Assembly: GCF_001649575.2 (NCBI RefSeq)
Contig: NC_051446.1
Span: forward strand, 20,135,726 to 20,199,725
From: Kryptolebias marmoratus
Taxonomy: Eukaryota > Chordata > Actinopteri > Cyprinodontiformes > Rivulidae
Length of the DNA stretch: 64,000 nt
Direction: 5' to 3'
The notes under the pieces are model-generated. The model was not told where the DNA came from. It ran no database searches and saw nothing but the letters and a program-made list of their open reading frames with translations. The position numbers were made by a program, and so were the translations under genes. Below, piece by piece: positions 60,246-64,000 of this stretch. Positions within the stretch are counted from its first letter, which is position 1; every line of letters begins with the position of its first letter.

Positions 60246-63200
60246 ATAGATCATACCAGAGGAGTCTGAAACAGATTAAGAGATGTAGACATGAAGGTAC
60301 TTGTCTGATTCTGGCAGATGGTTTGATTTGCGAGTCCTAAATCCAACTCTGTCATCAGTTATTTGTCAAGGAAAAGAGCTAGAGGCCTCTGGACCCCGTC
60401 CTCTTTCCCGATGCTGAAGGTATGATGGTCTGAATGCCGTACTTTGGTTTGATTGACATCATCACTGACGGACACGAGTGGTATTTTGGTCATTTTGTCC
60501 TTATCATAAGGTCAGTGAAAGACAGAGACCCCTGTGCATTCATAAGCGAGCCAAGTGCTGAGGAGAAATAACAGCCTTTATTGAAACTCTTGTTACATAA
60601 GAGAAATCACTTTGGACAGACAGAAATTGCAGCACACCTATCAGTTATTTTCCCTGTCTGCTTCCTCCCCCAGATTGTACTTAAAGCAATTTCTTCTTTC
60701 TTTAGCCTTGTTCGTGCACTTTGAGGAGAGAGTGGGAGAACCTGAAGATTATTATGTACTTTATGCTCCTGCATGCTCGCAGTAGTTCAGAATAAGCCTC
60801 AAATCCAAATAGGGCTTAAAGTTAATGGTCCCCCATTCAGTATCTACAAAGAACAAGCAGCTAAATGATTTATGGTTACTATCAAGATGTTGGCAAAGCT
60901 ACACAAGGCTTAAAGCCTTCTGTCAATATCACAGCCTGAGCCAAGCAGAACGACGGAGAGAGACAGAGAAAAAATATGGCAAGCAATGTTTTTCCATTGT
61001 CAGACATGCCCGTGTAATGGCTGGAGAGAAAAAAGAACTTACACATTCACCTCAATGAAGTGACATTTAAATAAGCAGCAGCCATTTTCCTCCTCTATCC
61101 CCCCCTCCTCCTCCACCTCACCCCACTCCTCTTTCACCCCTTCACTCTGTGGCACTGTAATTTGAAGCTGTCACAAACAAATCCTCCTCACAGACCTTTC
61201 CAAATGTCAGGTTTCATCAAGCAGGATGACGGCCTCCAAAAATCAGGCCCTGAGAAACTTTTGTCAGGAGTTCAACTGCGCATACATATTTATGGGCACA
61301 GATTCACAGATTCACCCCCTCAGACGGTAGCTAGAGTACAAAAAGGACTTTCTGAAACACTGATCTGACAGTTACTACGCTCCACTTTCAGCAGCAACTA
61401 CTCGGCATGCGCACATGTTTACTTTTCCGGGAAATTATTTGCGTTTGGGTAAAGATTGAGAGTTTTAGTCCTGTTCTGACAAGGCAGTCACCAGCTACTT
61501 CATGCAGTGGGTCAATATAAACTTTTATCTCCTCAACCAGATACTGCAGAACATGCTGCTCCACAAACCAAACCAGTTCTGCCATCAGAGTTGAATTTAG
61601 CACCAACATCTGGGATGGTTCCATAAAAATCACCCAGGCCTATCTCAGTGAGAGCTTCCCAAAAATGTAACAAAGAAATTCCGGCAAACATTACCGTAAA
61701 GGTACTCATGACAAAGACCTCCATGAAAGTGCCATTTGGGATTGAGAAGTCAGATACTAATAGGTATTTACGCTCAGATTTGTTGAGATTTGCTCTAATA
61801 ATTCAATCTAAATGTCTTCTCTGATATTCTACGCTTGTCTGATTCAGCCATATTTGTTTTTCTACACAAAACTACACCCAGCTGAATGTAGGTCAGTCAC
61901 CTGACTCAAGCTTCCACGTGGTTTTTTTGGGCGGATTTAGAGCGTGGAAACGCATTTCAGAATTGCAGGAGTTTAAGAAACAACAGGTGTGGTAAGATGG
62001 ATCTGATAGGTAAAACTAAAATTGTGTTAATTGCGATCTTTTTAGCATCTGACCTGTTAATTTAGTTTTTTTTTTAAAAGTCCTACTTCAGTTTCACATT
62101 AACATTTTTCAGCTTAATAAACGGTCTGGTAGCAAACCGTGTCCAGTCAAAACCCTCAACATATATTTTAATACTGGACACAATACGAGATCTTGGAAGT
62201 TGAAGCCAGAAGAGGAACATTTTTTTGCAGTTCTTGACTTGTTGGTTTACTTACGTCTTACCTTGCCGCTGTATGTTCAAATATTCACTTGTCTAACACG
62301 TTTACCTGTAATTAATTATTTCATGCTTAAGAGAAAGGTCATTTAAGCCCATGATTGTGGGCGGGGGAGTAGGCGCAGACTTTGATTCCTTAAATAAAAC
62401 ATGGTAGCGCCCGGAAAACCAGGTCCCGTTGGCTTTAACGCCTAAAAACAAAAGAAGGTGAAAACATTTGCTCTAGTGTTATATAGTATGCCAACGGTCG
62501 AAATGCAAACCTGCTGATTTCTGTCACAGGACAACTGATTGGTGCATTTTGACTATAAAACTATACAAGAAAAAAAAAAACAATTATTCAAACGGGGTTC
62601 CCTGGCGGTTGGTGCCAATCATTCAGAGAGCGGAGGTAGACCTACTCTGACCTCTGTCTGCATCGAACTTATTTAAATTTAAAAAGCTGCACTGACTAAA
62701 TAATTGTCCACAGAAATATTTGAAGCATTGGTCCGCGGCGGACACCCAGACGAGCCCGTTTTATTTTTATGACACCGCTTTAAAAGTCTGTTCAAATATC
62801 ACGAGCTGTGTCTTAAAAGAATTCGCCACAGCCGTTCGTCACCAGTGGCAAATATTTTGTCTGCCTGATTATATTTTGTCTAGTTTATCCCGAGTCTTAG
62901 ACTGAAGAGGAGCGGAATGGGAACACAGGTAAGATTTTTACAGAAATATTATGCTAAACAAGGCCACAGTTTATTTTATTGGAATAACAAGCAGAGGTTA
63001 GACACAGAAACCTTGGCATAGGTCAGACTCGATTTTCTAACCACACATTCAAGTTCTACATAATTTTAACGACCTCTGGCACAAGGAAAGTTAACGCGTT
63101 AGCGGCGCGCAGGATCTCAAGAGTCGTTTTAGTTTCCCCGAGTGTGAGGGAACGAGATGAGGGAAAGCGTAAGGAGCTAATCAACTCCAACTCTTCTGTG

Positions 63201-63489
63201 GCGTTTTATGAACTGTCTGCTGTTAGTTCAGTATGCACAAAGGGCACGTAGCATCGATAAGTCAACACGCTGCTACAGCAGGAGCGGGTTCGCACTCCTC
63301 ACCCCTGGAAGGAGAAACGTATCCAACTGCAAGAGCAAAATTAAATTAATTCTGCAGATGACCCGCTCGACGGACGAAGACAAGCTTCAGTTAACACGAT
63401 GACCGCGAAAAACAGAAGTTGGAAGATGCTGAGAAAGTCTTTTATTCACCTTCTTTCTAAGTTATTGCTCCCCACTGAAAAGCTGGAAT
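60246..63489. other. Non-coding block
   Basis: No gene is supported. The 60830-61060 and 61160-61370 frames are unrecognised. The 62160-62460 stretch, with CATGGTAGCGCCCGG, may be a repeat fragment. The 62720-62905 frame is short and lacks splice support. Confidence 0.45.
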
Positions 63490-64000
63490 GTTTTCACCTG
63501 TTCGTGTTCATCTGTCTGTTAGCAAAATATCCACTAAATAAATTTTAAGGAACAAATACTGACCTAGCATTCGGTGTGGTAGTAGCTGCGACCGATACCG
63601 GACACATAATCTGAGTTACAACACATTGTGCGCGATATTTGCTTCAAATTTTTTGCCACAAACTATTTGTAGTCAACTCTGTCTGTCTGTTAGTGAAATA
63701 TCTCATGAATCAGTCGACGCATTTTTTTGAAAATTTCACGAACTAATCATTGGATGTACGTCTACAACTGATTAACCTTTGGAGCCAACCCAATTTAATA
63801 TGGCTGCCGCAGCCAACTGACCTAAGAAATCCCAAAAATGGCAATAAAATCAATCACTTTTGTAGCTGTTGCGCTAAAATTTGGGGTGGTTTTGGCTGAG
63901 AATCGTTCACAACACATACTCCAAGTCCTACACGTTCAACAAGACTTAAAACTTTGGTATCAACTGTTGGAGTCAACCCTTTGTCTGTTAGCAAAATATC
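63490..64000 (+). repeat. Unclassified dispersed repeat, copy K (tandem modules, runs off the window)
   Basis: The module start CTGTCTGTTAG(C/T)(A/G)AAATATC occurs at about 63513, 63687 and 63980. Between them are TACGTCTACAACTGATTAAC, ATGGCTGCCGCAGCCAACT and TTTGGCTGAGAATCGTTCAC. The 5' opening block (GAATGTTTTCACCTG) is degraded. The locus continues past the right edge. Confidence 0.85.

Noticed and set aside
46150..62460. Possible repeat pair at 46150-46400 and 62160-62460 sharing GTTGAAGCCAG / GAAGCCAG and GGCGC motifs
   Set aside because: The shared stretches are too short to claim homology by eye.

Overview
This window is vertebrate nuclear DNA, most likely from a ray-finned (probably percomorph) fish. 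The reasons are dense CA/GT microsatellites, degraded Tc1/mariner elements of types I recall as common in teleosts, candidate introns of only 86-121 bp, and almost no long open reading frames in 64 kb. No bacterial gene, CRISPR array, rRNA or convincing tRNA was seen. Three runs of N mark assembly gaps.

One protein-coding locus can be supported. It lies on the minus strand at about 15.9-18.6 kb. A large exon (15879-17744) encodes a proline-rich, low-complexity protein of about 613 residues with a SAM-like helical domain in its middle. Candidate short upstream exons with good splice signals (17866-17957, 18044-18118 and one ending at 18408) look like 5' UTR and carry small upstream ORFs. I could not name the gene.

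Everything else is non-coding: introns, intergenic DNA, or both. It holds three recognisable Tc1/mariner remnants: a deletion derivative at 19.6-20.4 kb, a rearranged mariner at 27.5-27.9 kb, and a long degenerate element at 40.0-42.0 kb. The last is split by a younger hAT-like insertion with imperfect inverted ends and a 5-bp flanking duplication. A dispersed repeat that I cannot classify appears at eleven loci in both orientations. It has a shared 5' end that carries a GT/CA tract, a roughly 300-bp module that is sometimes duplicated, and a 3' end with a short palindrome followed by CTAG. There are also many microsatellites, a long AT tract, an ATGAGAT-type minisatellite and a perfect 13-bp hairpin.

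Several repeat-poor stretches rich in TAAT-type motifs look like candidate conserved non-coding elements. That can only be settled by alignment to other fish. I found no clear sign of a new multi-gene system. The most unusual item is the unclassified dispersed repeat family.
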